Below, in pieces: positions 15,172 to 24,482 of a stretch of DNA of 64,000 bases. This DNA is from Bradyrhizobium sp. dw_411. GTDB lineage: Bacteria; Pseudomonadota; Alphaproteobacteria; Rhizobiales; Xanthobacteraceae. The DNA lies in the NCBI RefSeq assembly GCF_018449695.1, contig NZ_JAAVUY010000001.1, positions 62,001 through 126,000 of the forward strand, given 5' to 3'. Below the pieces are notes generated by a model. The model was not told the origin of the DNA. It saw only the letters and a list, made by a program, of their open reading frames with translations, and searched no databases. Position numbers and translations under genes: made by a program. Position 1 is the stretch's first letter; each line of letters starts with the position of its first letter.

Positions 15172-17448
15172 CTATCGTCCGCCGAACAAGCGATCCACCA
15201 GCCAGCCGTCCAAGCCGCTCGCCGCCTCTGGTCGTACTGAGGCCGAGGCGCGTGTCGGCGCCGGTCGGACGGCAGAGCTCGCTGACACCGGCGCATTGAT
15301 CGGCTGCGAATTTGCAGGCGGATAGGCCGGTGAAGGCGGATAGACCTGCGGCGCATAAACCTGTGGCGCGTTTGACGGCGCGACGGCCTGCGCGATGTTC
15401 GCCAATAGACCGCCCGAGGGGGCCGGCGGCACCGGCAGCGGCACAGGTGTGATGCCTTGGTGGGCTGATTTCATGAACCGGGTCCAGATCTCCACTGGCA
15501 AGCCGCCACCGGTGGCTTTCTTGGTCGGCGAGCTGTCGTCATTGCCGAGCCAGACGCCGGTCACGAGATTGGCCGTGTAGCCGATGAACCAGGCGTCGCG
15601 GAAATCCTGGCTGGTGCCGGTTTTGCCGGCGGCCATCCAGCCCGGCAGTTCCGCCTTGTGCGCGGTGCCGCTAAGTAGCGTCTCCTGCATCATCGTGTTC
15701 ATCATGGCGACGTTACGCGGCTCGATCACTTGGCCGAGCTGGTCGGGCTGGCGCGCATAGAGCACCTTGTTGCCCTCGGTGGTGCGGATTTTGTTGACGA
15801 CATGGGGCGAAACGCCGAGGCCGCCATTGGCGAACGGCACATAGGCGCCAACCAGTTCGACCACCGAAACTTCCGAGGTGCCGAGCGCAATCGACGCATT
15901 GGCGTCGAGCTTCGAGGAGATGCCAAGCCGGTGCGCCGTGCGCACGACGTTTTTCGGTCCAACTTCCAGCCCGAGCCGCACCGCGACCGTGTTGAGCGAC
16001 ATCGCCAGCGCCTGCGTCAGGGTCACCGAGCCGAAATATTCATGGCTGTAATTTTCGGGCTTCCATCCCTTGACGTCGAGCGGCGCATCCTGCCGGATCG
16101 TTTCGGGTGTGAGGCCGGCCTCGATGGCGGTGAGATAGACAAAAGGCTTGAATGCGGAACCCGGCTGGCGCCTCGCGGTGACCGCGCGGTTGTACTGGCT
16201 CTCGGTATAGTTACGCCCGCCGACCATCGCGCGCACCGCTCCGTCAGGCGTCATCGCGACCAGCGCGCCCTGCGTAACATTGAATTTCACGCTTTTGGCC
16301 GCGAGTTCGTCGATCACGGAGGCTTCGGCGATGCTCTGGAGTTTCGGGTCGATCGAGGTTTCGACCACGACGCTCTGGTCGATCTGGCCCACGAGATCGT
16401 CGAGCACTTCGCCGATCCAGTCCGCGACATAATTGACGGTACCGGCGCCGACCGGTTTCACATTGTAAGAAGGATGCCCGATCGTGGCCTGCGCCTGCGC
16501 GTCCGTGATGAATTTGGAATCCGCCATCGCGGCCAACACGATCTGGGCGCGCTGCTCGGCGCCTTCCGGATTACGATTGGGCGCCAGCCGCGACGGCGAT
16601 TTGACCAGGCCCGCCAGCATCGCAGCTTCCGCGATCGTGACGTTCTTGGCGGACTTGCCGAAATAGCGCTGCGCGGCAGCTTCGACGCCGTAGGCGCCGG
16701 AACCGAAATAGACCCGGTTGAGATAGAGTTCGAGAATCTCGGCCTTGGAATGCTTGCGCTCCAGCCACAGCGCCAGTTCGACTTCCTGCAGTTTGCGCTG
16801 GAACGTGCGCTCCTGCGTCAGGAACAAATTCTTGGCGAGCTGTTGCGTCAGCGTCGAGCCACCCTGCGATACCCCGTGATGCAGGACATTGGTTACCGCC
16901 GCGCGCGCGATGCCAAGGGGATCGACGCCGTAATGCGAATAGAACCGGCGATCCTCGATGGCGATGAAGGCATTCGGCAAATAGGGCGGCAGGTCCTTCA
17001 GCGCGACATTGGTGCCGGCCATTTCGCCGCGCGTCGCCAGCACGCTGCCATCGAGGCCGACGATCTGGATCGTCGGCGGCCGTTTTGGAATTTCCAGCGA
17101 CTGGATCGCCGGCAGATGCGCGCCGACCCAGACGACGACGCCGATCACCGCAATCGCGGCCCACAGGCCGAGCACCGCTCCCCAATAGAACAGGCGCGAG
17201 ATGAAGCCGCCGCGTGATTTCGAGCGGCGCTTGCTGCCGCTGCGGCCCGGCTGCGGCTTGCGCTCGCGCGGCGGCTCGTCGCCGGAATCATCGGTTTCAC
17301 GCTTGGGGGGTTTTTTGGCGGACTTCTTGGGCTTGTCGTCTGCGACGGAGATGCGGTCCTGCGGAGTGAGGCGCAATTCGCCGAGCGCAGCGGCGAGCCC
17401 GAATTGCGGCTCCTTGCGTCCGCCGCTCTTTTTCCGTGCCCACGCCAT
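15172..17448 (-). CDS. PBP1A-family bifunctional penicillin-binding protein
   Basis: 758-residue class A PBP: cytoplasmic basic N terminus, one membrane helix (LGLWAAIAVIGVVVWVGAHL), a GT51 glycosyltransferase domain (IEDRRFYSHYG with catalytic E165; QGGSTLTQQLAKN; RKLQEVELALWLERK) and a transpeptidase domain (active-site S431 and K434 in GSAFKPF, SLNT, GKTGTSQDF). The C-terminal 100 residues are Pro/Ala-rich. It polymerises and cross-links peptidoglycan in the periplasm. ATG at 17448 is preferred over an in-frame TTG two codons earlier. The gene stands alone. Confidence 0.94.
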   Translation of the reverse strand: MAWARKKSGGRKEPQFGLAAALGELRLTPQDRISVADDKPKKSAKKPPKRETDDSGDEPPRERKPQPGRSGSKRRSKSRGGFISRLFYWGAVLGLWAAIAVIGVVVWVGAHLPAIQSLEIPKRPPTIQIVGLDGSVLATRGEMAGTNVALKDLPPYLPNAFIAIEDRRFYSHYGVDPLGIARAAVTNVLHHGVSQGGSTLTQQLAKNLFLTQERTFQRKLQEVELALWLERKHSKAEILELYLNRVYFGSGAYGVEAAAQRYFGKSAKNVTIAEAAMLAGLVKSPSRLAPNRNPEGAEQRAQIVLAAMADSKFITDAQAQATIGHPSYNVKPVGAGTVNYVADWIGEVLDDLVGQIDQSVVVETSIDPKLQSIAEASVIDELAAKSVKFNVTQGALVAMTPDGAVRAMVGGRNYTESQYNRAVTARRQPGSAFKPFVYLTAIEAGLTPETIRQDAPLDVKGWKPENYSHEYFGSVTLTQALAMSLNTVAVRLGLEVGPKNVVRTAHRLGISSKLDANASIALGTSEVSVVELVGAYVPFANGGLGVSPHVVNKIRTTEGNKVLYARQPDQLGQVIEPRNVAMMNTMMQETLLSGTAHKAELPGWMAAGKTGTSQDFRDAWFIGYTANLVTGVWLGNDDSSPTKKATGGGLPVEIWTRFMKSAHQGITPVPLPVPPAPSGGLLANIAQAVAPSNAPQVYAPQVYPPSPAYPPANSQPINAPVSASSAVRPAPTRASASVRPEAASGLDGWLVDRLFGGR

Positions 17449-17634
17449 ACGCAAACGCGCCCATCACCCGATGCGGCACACTAGCGAGCGGGATTTAAAG
17501 CCGCGTTAAGCGATGATTAATGCTGAGACGATGACTGGCCTGCAAGTACCTCAAAAACAAGGCGTTCAGGCCCTCTTAACCCTACCGGACGGCTGCCGAT
17601 GGCGGGCTGCCGAGAGAGGGCGGGACAATTCGAG
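17449..17634. other. Upstream region of the PBP gene, no gene seen
   Basis: Non-coding gap before the palindrome at 17635. It presumably holds the PBP promoter on the minus strand. No element was recognised. A 66-codon plus-strand frame starting here runs into the repeat and is not credible. Confidence 0.5.
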
Positions 17635-17716
17635 CCGTCATTGCGAGCGAAGCGAAGCAATCCATGCAACAAGGAAGTGTGGATTGCTTCGTCGCTTACG
17701 CTCCTCGCAATGACGG
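17635..17716. repeat. Palindromic repeat, CCGTCATTGCGAG family, copy 1
   Basis: Inverted repeat from CCGTCATTGCGAGCGAAGCG through GCAATCCA to TGGATTGCTTCG and CTCGCAATGACGG. Other copies: 27658-27770 and 59071-59155. It lies between the upstream region of the PBP gene and the end of the binding-protein gene. Confidence 0.9.
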
Positions 17717-17759
17717 CCCGCGCTGATCCGGCCGTCGATACTGTTGATAGACAATCGCG

Positions 17760-18986
17760 CTAACCCGCCGGGCCGGCGTCCTCGATGATCGGCCCGAACA
17801 GTACCCAGCGCTCGCCGTTGAATTTCATCATCTGCAACTGCTTGTTGACCCGGTAATCGTTCGGCGTGGTGTTGCCGACAATTCCCGGCAGCGACAGATC
17901 GAGCTGGACGTTTTTCAAATTGGTCGCCTGCTTGAGCACGTTCTCCCGCGTAAGGTCGTCGCCGCACTGCTTGAGCACATGGACCATCAACTGCGCGGTG
18001 CTGTAGCCGTAGGCGTTGAAGCCTGAATTCTTGTCGCCGTCAGGAAAATATTTCGCCATGAAGTCGAAATAGCGCTTCATGCCGGCATCGTCCTTCCAGG
18101 TCGGATCCAGCGGATCCTTGCCATAATTGACGCTGATCACACCCTTGGAGGCCTCAAGACCCGCCGGCTGCATCACCGCGCCGACCGACGTGGCGTTGAT
18201 GTCGAGGATATGAATTGGTTTCCAGCCGAGCTCGGCATTCTTCTTGATGGCCTGCGCCGCGAATTTCGGCGTCGATGCGCTGAAGAAAAGATCGGTGCCG
18301 GCGGCCTTCAGCTTGAGGATCTGCGAATCGATGGTGGGATCGGAAACCTCATAGGAGGCTTCCGCGACGATCATCGTCGCCGCCTTGTCGCCGAGTCCGG
18401 ACTTGATGCCGTTCAGATAGTCCTTGCCGAGATCATCGTTCTGGTAGAGCACGCCGATCCTGGCGTTCGGATACTCCTTCAGAATGTACTGGCCGTAGAT
18501 GCGCCCTTCGACGAAGTAGTTGGGATTGAAGCCCAGCGTCCATGGAAAGTTCTTCGGATCGGTGAATTTGGAAGCCCCGGTGGCGGCGAACAGTTGCGGC
18601 ACTTTCTTCACGTTCAGATATTTCTGCACCGCTGCGTTCGATGGCGTGCCGATGATCTGAAAGGTCAGCAGCACTTCGTCGCTCTCGACCAGTTTGCGCA
18701 CCTGCTCGACGGCCTTGGGCGGGCTATAGGCATCGTCATACTGGATCAGGTTGATCTTGCGGCCATTCACGCCGCCCTGCTCGTTGATCATGTTGAAATA
18801 GGCTGCTTGCGTCTTGCCGATGGTGGCGTAAGCCGAAGCAGGCCCGCTGAACGGCACGGTCTGGCCGATCTTGATTTCGGTATCGGTCGCGCCGGGATCG
18901 TATTTCTTTTGCGCATAGGCGGACGATGCCGATAGCGCGATGGCCATCGCGGTCCCAGTCACGAAATGAAAGAACCTGTTCCTCAT
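17760..18986 (-). CDS. Branched-chain amino acid-type ABC substrate-binding protein (LivK-like)
   Basis: 408-residue periplasmic binding protein of the type-1 (Leu/Ile/Val, Peripla_BP_6) family. Signal peptide: FFHFVTGTAMAIALSASSAYA. The mature start YDPGATDTEIKIGQTVPFSGPASAY is the typical first strand and ligand loop. GGVNGRKINLIQYDDAY and GVLYQNDDLGKDYLNG are family motifs. No permease or ATPase genes lie nearby, so it is an orphan or serves a transporter encoded elsewhere; bradyrhizobial genomes hold many such proteins, often for aromatic acids, amides or urea. The ligand is unknown. Confidence 0.9.
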   Translation of the reverse strand: MRNRFFHFVTGTAMAIALSASSAYAQKKYDPGATDTEIKIGQTVPFSGPASAYATIGKTQAAYFNMINEQGGVNGRKINLIQYDDAYSPPKAVEQVRKLVESDEVLLTFQIIGTPSNAAVQKYLNVKKVPQLFAATGASKFTDPKNFPWTLGFNPNYFVEGRIYGQYILKEYPNARIGVLYQNDDLGKDYLNGIKSGLGDKAATMIVAEASYEVSDPTIDSQILKLKAAGTDLFFSASTPKFAAQAIKKNAELGWKPIHILDINATSVGAVMQPAGLEASKGVISVNYGKDPLDPTWKDDAGMKRYFDFMAKYFPDGDKNSGFNAYGYSTAQLMVHVLKQCGDDLTRENVLKQATNLKNVQLDLSLPGIVGNTTPNDYRVNKQLQMMKFNGERWVLFGPIIEDAGPAG

Positions 18987-19116
18987 GTCGCTACCTCACC
19001 TGAATGTCTGATTTTGCCGATGATCTGGTCCGACTGGTGCGGATGCCATCGCTCGCAAGATACTGGCGGAACGAATCCGGCAATGCAAGGCAATGGCAGC
19101 CTGAGGTTGACCCGTT

Positions 19117-19479
19117 TCACGCCAGCCAGAGCAGGATCAATGCGAGCGCGGCAGGAGCGGCCTGCACGAACAGGATTCGGCGGCTGACGGTCGCCGCGCC
19201 ATAAACGCCGGCGACAATGACGCAGAGCAAAAAGAATATTTTGATCTGGAACGCGAAGGCCGGGACACCCTGAACGAGCCCCCAGAGCAGCCCGGCCGCG
19301 AGGAAGCCGTTATAAAGCCCCTGATTGGCGGCCAGCACCGCGGAATCCGCGGCCTTCTCTGGCGAATTTCGAAATGTCTTCAGGCCCAGCGGCTTGGTCC
19401 AGAGGAACATCTCCAATGTCAGGAAATAGACGTGCAGTGCAGCGACCAGCGCCACCAGAACATTCGCAATCCAGATCAT
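19117..19479 (-). CDS. DUF1304 membrane protein
   Basis: 120 residues with four membrane helices. It matches the DUF1304 family: the LVALVAALHVYFLTLEMFLW first helix, FRNSPEKAADSAVLAANQGLYNGFLAAGL, and a final helix LFVQAAPAALALILLWLA. The function is unknown. It is divergent from the DNA methyltransferase gene with 122 bases between starts. Confidence 0.88.
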   Translation of the reverse strand: MIWIANVLVALVAALHVYFLTLEMFLWTKPLGLKTFRNSPEKAADSAVLAANQGLYNGFLAAGLLWGLVQGVPAFAFQIKIFFLLCVIVAGVYGAATVSRRILFVQAAPAALALILLWLA

Positions 19480-19601
19480 GTGACGTTCCCCCGAACCTGT
19501 TAGCCAGATTTCGGGTGGACGCTAGCACGCGGCCTGTGAAAAGTACGCGGATCGAATCCGCCATTCACTGGAATGATAAGCTCGAAACCTTGGGCAAGAC
19601 C

Positions 19602-20123
19602 ATGAGCGCAAAGCCGCCTGAAACATTCAACCTCGACCGGCTGGACACGCCGATCGGCGTGGCCTTGCTGGCCACCGATGCGGAAGGCTTTCTCCGCGCG
19701 CTCGACTGGGAAGATCATGTACCGCGCTTGCAGGAATTGCTGCGCCGGCAATATGGCACGGTTGAATTAAACGAAGCGCGAGCGCCCGGCGACATGCGCA
19801 AGGCGCTGACGGCTTATTTCAAGGGCGATCTCGATCGCCTCGGCAGCATCGAATGGCGCGTCGCGGGCACGCCGTTTCAGCAGAAGGTCTGGCACGCGCT
19901 TCCGAAGGTAGCGGCGGGCACCACGATGAGCTATGGCGCGATGGCGGCAAAGCTTGACGCGCCCAACGCGATGCGCGCGGTCGGTCATGCCAATGGCTCC
20001 AACCCGATCAGCGTCGTGCTGCCCTGCCATCGCCTGATCGGCGCCAACGGTTCACTGGTCAAATATGGCGGCGGGCTTTCGCGGAAAAAATGGCTGCTCG
20101 AGCACGAAGGCGTGGTGCTTTAG
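19602..20123 (+). CDS. Methylated-DNA--[protein]-cysteine S-methyltransferase
   Basis: 173-residue suicide repair protein that takes the methyl group from O6-methylguanine in DNA. The active site VLPCHRLIG gives acceptor C142. The recognition helix and the Asn hinge appear in TTMSYGAMAAKLDAPNAMRAVGHANGSNPI, and GGLSRKKWLLEHE is the conserved C terminus. There is no AraC-like Ada domain, so this is the Ogt-type single-function protein. The frame is open far upstream, but the ATG at 19602 fits family length. Confidence 0.92.
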   Translation: MSAKPPETFNLDRLDTPIGVALLATDAEGFLRALDWEDHVPRLQELLRRQYGTVELNEARAPGDMRKALTAYFKGDLDRLGSIEWRVAGTPFQQKVWHALPKVAAGTTMSYGAMAAKLDAPNAMRAVGHANGSNPISVVLPCHRLIGANGSLVKYGGGLSRKKWLLEHEGVVL

Positions 20124-20144
20124 CGCGCACGCGCCGCGCAGGAC

Positions 20145-20229
20145 GTAGGGTGGGCAAAGGCGCCCTTGCGCCGTGCCCACCGTCTTTGTTTCGAAATGGT
20201 GGGCACGCTAACGCTTTGCCCACCCTACG
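20145..20229. repeat. GTAGGGTGGGCA palindrome, full copy
   Basis: Inverted repeat from GTAGGGTGGGCAAAGGCGCC to CGCTTTGCCCACCCTACG, located between the convergent methyltransferase and glnD genes. A related half-copy is at 5658-5697. It can form a long hairpin on either strand and may act as a bidirectional terminator. Confidence 0.85.
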
Positions 20230-20249
20230 TACTACGCCTTACGCCCCGG

Positions 20250-23036
20250 CTACGCCGCGGCCTCGTCATTGGCGAGCAGATGGGTTAACGCGCTGCGGAT
20301 TGCGGCCTGCCGCGTCGGCGCGGTGATCTGCGCACCGAGCAAATCCGTCACATAGAACACGTCACGGGCGCGCTCGCCGAAGGTCGCGACATGGGCGGAG
20401 GCGATGTTGAGATTGAGCTTTGAGATCGCCGTGGTCAATTGATACAGCAAGCCCGGTCGATCGAGGCCGGACACCTCGATCACGGTATAGCGCTCCGACC
20501 ACTGATTGTTGACGGCGACTTCCGGCTCGACCACGAAGGGCCGTGTCTTGTGGCCACGGCCATTGGCGCGGCGCGCCATTGCCTCGGGCAGGCGCAGCTT
20601 GCCTTCCAACACGTCCTCGATCATCTCGCCGATGCGCGTGGCGCGCCGTCCCTCGTCCTCGTCGCGGTCGTATTCCCGCGATATTGCGATGGTATCGAGC
20701 GCACGCCCGTCGGTGGTGGTGTAGATCTGTGCGTCGACGATGTTGGCGCCGGCTGACGCGCAGGCGCCGGCGATAATCGACAGCAGCCAGGGATGGTCGA
20801 CGGCGAGAATCGTCAGTTCGGTGACGCCGCGCGCCTCGTCGAAACCGACATTGATCGCAAGCTTGTGGCCGGCCTGTTCGCTGGCGCGCAGGAAACGGGC
20901 GTGACGGATCTTGCGCGCCAGTTCGACCTTGAGCCAGTACGCCGGATAATGCCGCGCGACATAGGAATTGAGTTCATGCTCCGGCCATTCGGTGAACGCC
21001 GCGCGAAACTCCGACTGCGCCACCGCGATACGCTGTGCGCGATTGACCTCGGAGAAGCCGCCGGTCAGCACCGGCTCGGTCTCATAATACAGCGTGCGCA
21101 GCAATTGCGCCTTCCAGCCGTTCCAGACGCCGGGACCGACGCCGCGGATGTCGGCGGTGGTCAAGATGGTCAATAGCTTCATCTGCTCGACCGACTGCAC
21201 CACCGCGGCAAAATTCTCGATGGTCTTGCGATCCGACAGATCGCGCGACTGCGCCACCGTCGACATGGTCAAATGCTGCTCGATCAGCCACGCCACCAAT
21301 TCGGTATCGGCGGCGTTGAAGCCGAGCCGCGGGCACAGCCGCCGCGCGACCTTGGCGCCGGCAATCGAGTGATCCTCGGGGCGACCTTTCGCGATGTCGT
21401 GCAGCAGCACGGTGATGTAGATCACCGCGCGATGTTCGGGGCGAATTTTGCGCATCAGATCGCTGGCGACGATGAACTCGTCATTGCCGCCGCGCTCGAT
21501 CTCCTGCAGATAGCCGACGCAGCGCAGCAGATGCTCGTCCACCGTATAGTGGTGATACATGTTGAACTGCATCATCGACACGATCTTGCCGAAGGCGCGA
21601 ATGAAGTGGCCGAGCACGCCGGCTTCGTTCATCCGCCGCAGCACGATCTCCGCACCGTTCGAGGTCAGGATTTCCATGAACAGCCGGTTGGCCTCGGGAT
21701 CCTCGCGCAGTTGGGTGTTGACGAGTTTCAGCGAACGCGTCGCGGTGCGCATGGCATCCGGATGGAATGCGAGATTGTTCTTCTGCGCGAGCCGGAATAT
21801 CCGGATCAGGTTGACCGGATCGTGCTTGAAGACATCGGGGGTCGCGAGGTTGATGCGGTTGTTGTCGATGATGAAGTCGTCGCTGTCGGGCACCCGCCGC
21901 CTTGTGGCCGTGGGCCGGAACTTTGCCATCATCCGCGAAAGCACGGGCGCCGGCTTGGCCTGCTGATCTTCCAGCTTGGCGCACAGGATCGCGGTGAGAT
22001 CGCCGACTTCCTTCGCAATCAGGAAGTAGTGCTTCATGAAGCGTTCGACGTCCTGCATGCCCGGATGCGAGGTATAGCCGAGCCGGATCGCGATCTCGCG
22101 CTGCATATCGAACGACAGCCGCTCCTCGGCGCGGCCCGAGAAGAAATGGATGTTGCAGCGAACCGACCAGAGAAAATCGGCGCAGCGGCGGAAGGTGCGG
22201 TATTCCTGCGCATCGAACACGCCGCGCTCGAGCAGCTCATCGGTCTCGCGCACGCGGTAAACATATTTCGCGATCCAGAACAGCGTATGCAGGTCGCGCA
22301 ACCCGCCCTTGCCGTCCTTGACGTTGGGCTCGACCAGATAGCGCGACTGTCCGGCGCGGCGATGCCGTTCTTCGCGCTCGGCCAATTTGGCGGTGACGAA
22401 TTCGGCGGCGGTGCCCTGCACCACTTCCTTGTCGAACCGCGCCACCAGCTCGTTGTAGAGCGGCTGGTCCCCCGCCAGGAACCGGGTCTCGAGGATCGCG
22501 GTGCGGATGGTCATGTCGCCGCGGGCCTGGCGGATCGATTCATCGACCGACCGCGTGGCGTGGCCGACCTTCAGGCCCATGTCCCATAGGCAATACAAAA
22601 TCGCTTCGGCGACCTGCTCGCCCCAGGCGGTCTGCTTGTAGGGCAGGATGAACAACAGATCGATGTCGGATTCCGGCGCCATCAGGCCACGGCCATAGCC
22701 GCCGGTCGCGACCACGGCCATGCGCTCGGCGCCCGAGGGGATCGGCGAATGATAGAGATGGCGCGTCGCCGCCGAGAACAGGATGCGGATGATTTCATCC
22801 TGCATGAAACACAGCCGTTCGGCGCAACGCCGGCCGTGACGATCCTTCAGGAGGATCGCCTGCGCGATTTCGCGGGCCGCGATCATCTCGGCCTTCAGCA
22901 ATTTCGCCACGGCGGAACGGAACAAATCCTCGCGTCCGGCATGCTCCTCGGCCAGCGCATCGACCGCGGCGGTGATCCGCGCGGTATCGAAACGATCGTC
23001 GGCCTCGGGCCGGGCCAGTGTCACAACGCTATCCAT
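20250..23036 (-). CDS. glnD: [Protein-PII] uridylyltransferase / uridylyl-removing enzyme
   Basis: 928-residue master nitrogen sensor that uridylylates PII when glutamine is low and removes UMP when it is high. The nucleotidyltransferase motif GGYGRGLMAPESDIDLLF gives D124 and D126. The HD hydrolase domain has LLHDIAKGRPEDHS. Two C-terminal ACT domains (about 735-815 and 850-920) bind glutamine. The length is normal for the family. It stands alone on the minus strand and is divergent from the sulfonate importer genes. Confidence 0.95.
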   Translation of the reverse strand: MDSVVTLARPEADDRFDTARITAAVDALAEEHAGREDLFRSAVAKLLKAEMIAAREIAQAILLKDRHGRRCAERLCFMQDEIIRILFSAATRHLYHSPIPSGAERMAVVATGGYGRGLMAPESDIDLLFILPYKQTAWGEQVAEAILYCLWDMGLKVGHATRSVDESIRQARGDMTIRTAILETRFLAGDQPLYNELVARFDKEVVQGTAAEFVTAKLAEREERHRRAGQSRYLVEPNVKDGKGGLRDLHTLFWIAKYVYRVRETDELLERGVFDAQEYRTFRRCADFLWSVRCNIHFFSGRAEERLSFDMQREIAIRLGYTSHPGMQDVERFMKHYFLIAKEVGDLTAILCAKLEDQQAKPAPVLSRMMAKFRPTATRRRVPDSDDFIIDNNRINLATPDVFKHDPVNLIRIFRLAQKNNLAFHPDAMRTATRSLKLVNTQLREDPEANRLFMEILTSNGAEIVLRRMNEAGVLGHFIRAFGKIVSMMQFNMYHHYTVDEHLLRCVGYLQEIERGGNDEFIVASDLMRKIRPEHRAVIYITVLLHDIAKGRPEDHSIAGAKVARRLCPRLGFNAADTELVAWLIEQHLTMSTVAQSRDLSDRKTIENFAAVVQSVEQMKLLTILTTADIRGVGPGVWNGWKAQLLRTLYYETEPVLTGGFSEVNRAQRIAVAQSEFRAAFTEWPEHELNSYVARHYPAYWLKVELARKIRHARFLRASEQAGHKLAINVGFDEARGVTELTILAVDHPWLLSIIAGACASAGANIVDAQIYTTTDGRALDTIAISREYDRDEDEGRRATRIGEMIEDVLEGKLRLPEAMARRANGRGHKTRPFVVEPEVAVNNQWSERYTVIEVSGLDRPGLLYQLTTAISKLNLNIASAHVATFGERARDVFYVTDLLGAQITAPTRQAAIRSALTHLLANDEAAA

Positions 23037-23271
23037 GCTCTCACCCGATATCGGACGGCGCCGACCCTGTCACGGGACATTGCAAAGATACAGCGGGTCC
23101 ATGCTGCATACCTCTCAATTTGAGCAACATCGTTCTCATCGCGCCGTCTTGCCGAACCATATTTTCTCGTTGACTTCTGACATAACTAATTGAAATAAAA
23201 GGATGTTTTTAAGGTCAGGCGACTGCCCGCCAATTGGCTTTGATCATCCCACTTCCTTGGAGAACTCGACG

Positions 23272-24246
23272 ATGCCCCAAATTTCCCGGCGCGCTTTCAC
23301 CGCGGCTGTCGTCGCATCGGCATTAATGTCAGGCGGGTCCTACGCCGCCGACGCGCCCAAGGAGATTCATCTGGACTGGGCGACATATAATCCGGTCTCG
23401 ATGATCCTCAAGCAAAAGGGATTGCTCGAAAAGGAATTCGCCAAGGACGGCATCAGCATTGTCTGGGTGCAATCGGCTGGTTCCAACAAGGCGCTCGAAT
23501 TCCTCAACGCCGGGTCGATCGATTTCGGCTCGACCGCGGGTTCCGCCGCTTTGGTCGCCAAGATCAATGGCAATCCGATCAAATCGATTTACGTGTTTTC
23601 GCGCCCCGAATGGACCGCGCTGGTCACTACCAAGGATTCCAAGATCGCCAATGTGGCCGACCTTAAAGGCAAGCGTGTCGCGGTGACCCGTGGGACCGAT
23701 CCGCATATCTTCCTGGTGCGCGCGCTGCTCGACGCGGGCTTAAGCGAAAAAGACATCACGCCGGTACTGTTGCAGCATGCCGACGGCAAGACCGCGCTTA
23801 TTCGCGGTGATGTCGATGCCTGGGCGGGTCTCGATCCGATGATGGCGCAGGCGGAAATCGAGGATGGCGCCAAGCTGTTCTTCCGCAAGCCCGACGCCAA
23901 CACCTGGGGCATCCTCAATGTGCGCGAGCAGTTCCTCAAGGACTACCCGGATATCGTCCGCCGCGTGCTCGCGACCTACGAAGAGGCGCGCAAATATTCA
24001 CTCGCGAATTACGATGACCTGAAGAAGACCTTCATCGCCGTGACCAAATTGCCGGACGCCGTGGTCGACAAGCAGCTCAAGGAACGCACGGAACTCACCC
24101 ATAGCCGGATCGGCGCGCCGCAACGCGATTCCATTCTGGCCGCCGGCCTCGCGCTGCAGCAGGCCGGCGTGATCGACGCCAAGACCGACGTCAAGGCCAC
24201 GCTGGACGCACTGATCGACGACCAGGTTCCGCTGCCGACGAATTGA
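23272..24246 (+). CDS. Aliphatic sulfonate/taurine-type ABC substrate-binding protein
   Basis: 324-residue periplasmic binding protein of the SsuA/NitT/TauA type. The N terminus RRAFTAAVVASALMSGGSYA is a signal peptide with an RR pair. IHLDWATYNPVSMILKQKG, SAGSNKALEFLNAGSIDFGS and KRVAVTRGTDPHIFLVRAL are family segments. The start at 23272 has GGAG nine bases upstream; an upstream in-frame ATG at 23203 gives a leader with no signal. It is the first gene of an importer set with permease and ATPase downstream. The real ligand (sulfonate, nitrate-like ion or small organic) is not determined. Confidence 0.9.
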   Translation: MPQISRRAFTAAVVASALMSGGSYAADAPKEIHLDWATYNPVSMILKQKGLLEKEFAKDGISIVWVQSAGSNKALEFLNAGSIDFGSTAGSAALVAKINGNPIKSIYVFSRPEWTALVTTKDSKIANVADLKGKRVAVTRGTDPHIFLVRALLDAGLSEKDITPVLLQHADGKTALIRGDVDAWAGLDPMMAQAEIEDGAKLFFRKPDANTWGILNVREQFLKDYPDIVRRVLATYEEARKYSLANYDDLKKTFIAVTKLPDAVVDKQLKERTELTHSRIGAPQRDSILAAGLALQQAGVIDAKTDVKATLDALIDDQVPLPTN

Positions 24247-24257
24247 GGGATTCTCTT

Positions 24258-24403
24258 TCTTCCCCTCTCCCCTTGTTGTGGGAGAGGGTGGACGCGATGC
24301 CCCGGGCATCGCGGACGGGTGAGGGGTTGTCTCCGCGGATGCAGACCCCTCATCCGGCACGGACTTCGTCCGCGCCACCTTCTCCCACAAGGGGAGAAGG
24401 GAA
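24258..24403. repeat. CCCTCTCCCCTTG palindromic repeat between importer genes
   Basis: A 146-base inverted repeat runs from CTTCCCCTCTCCCCTTGTTG to CCCACAAGGGGAGAAGGGAA, with an inner pair around GGGTGAGGGG / CCCCTCATCC. It begins 12 bases after the stop of the binding-protein gene and separates it from the permease. It keeps the permease frame open, so automated starts may be misplaced upstream. Confidence 0.85.
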
Positions 24404-24482
24404 GGCAGAACCGCTGCCGCCGAGAGCTTCGCGCGCAGCGCGACCTTGCAATCCCGATCAAGACGCGGTTCTTGCTATCGTC

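Noticed and set aside
15730-17217. 495-codon plus-strand frame opposite the PBP gene
   Set aside because: Shadow of PBP1A with no recognisable protein family.
17513-17713. 66-codon plus-strand frame
   Set aside because: Its second half is the CCGTCATTGCGAG palindrome; the encoded CERSEAI string is a well-known artefact of translating this repeat.
21273-22589. 438-codon plus-strand frame opposite glnD
   Set aside because: Shadow of a universally conserved gene; His/Arg-rich composition typical of antisense frames.
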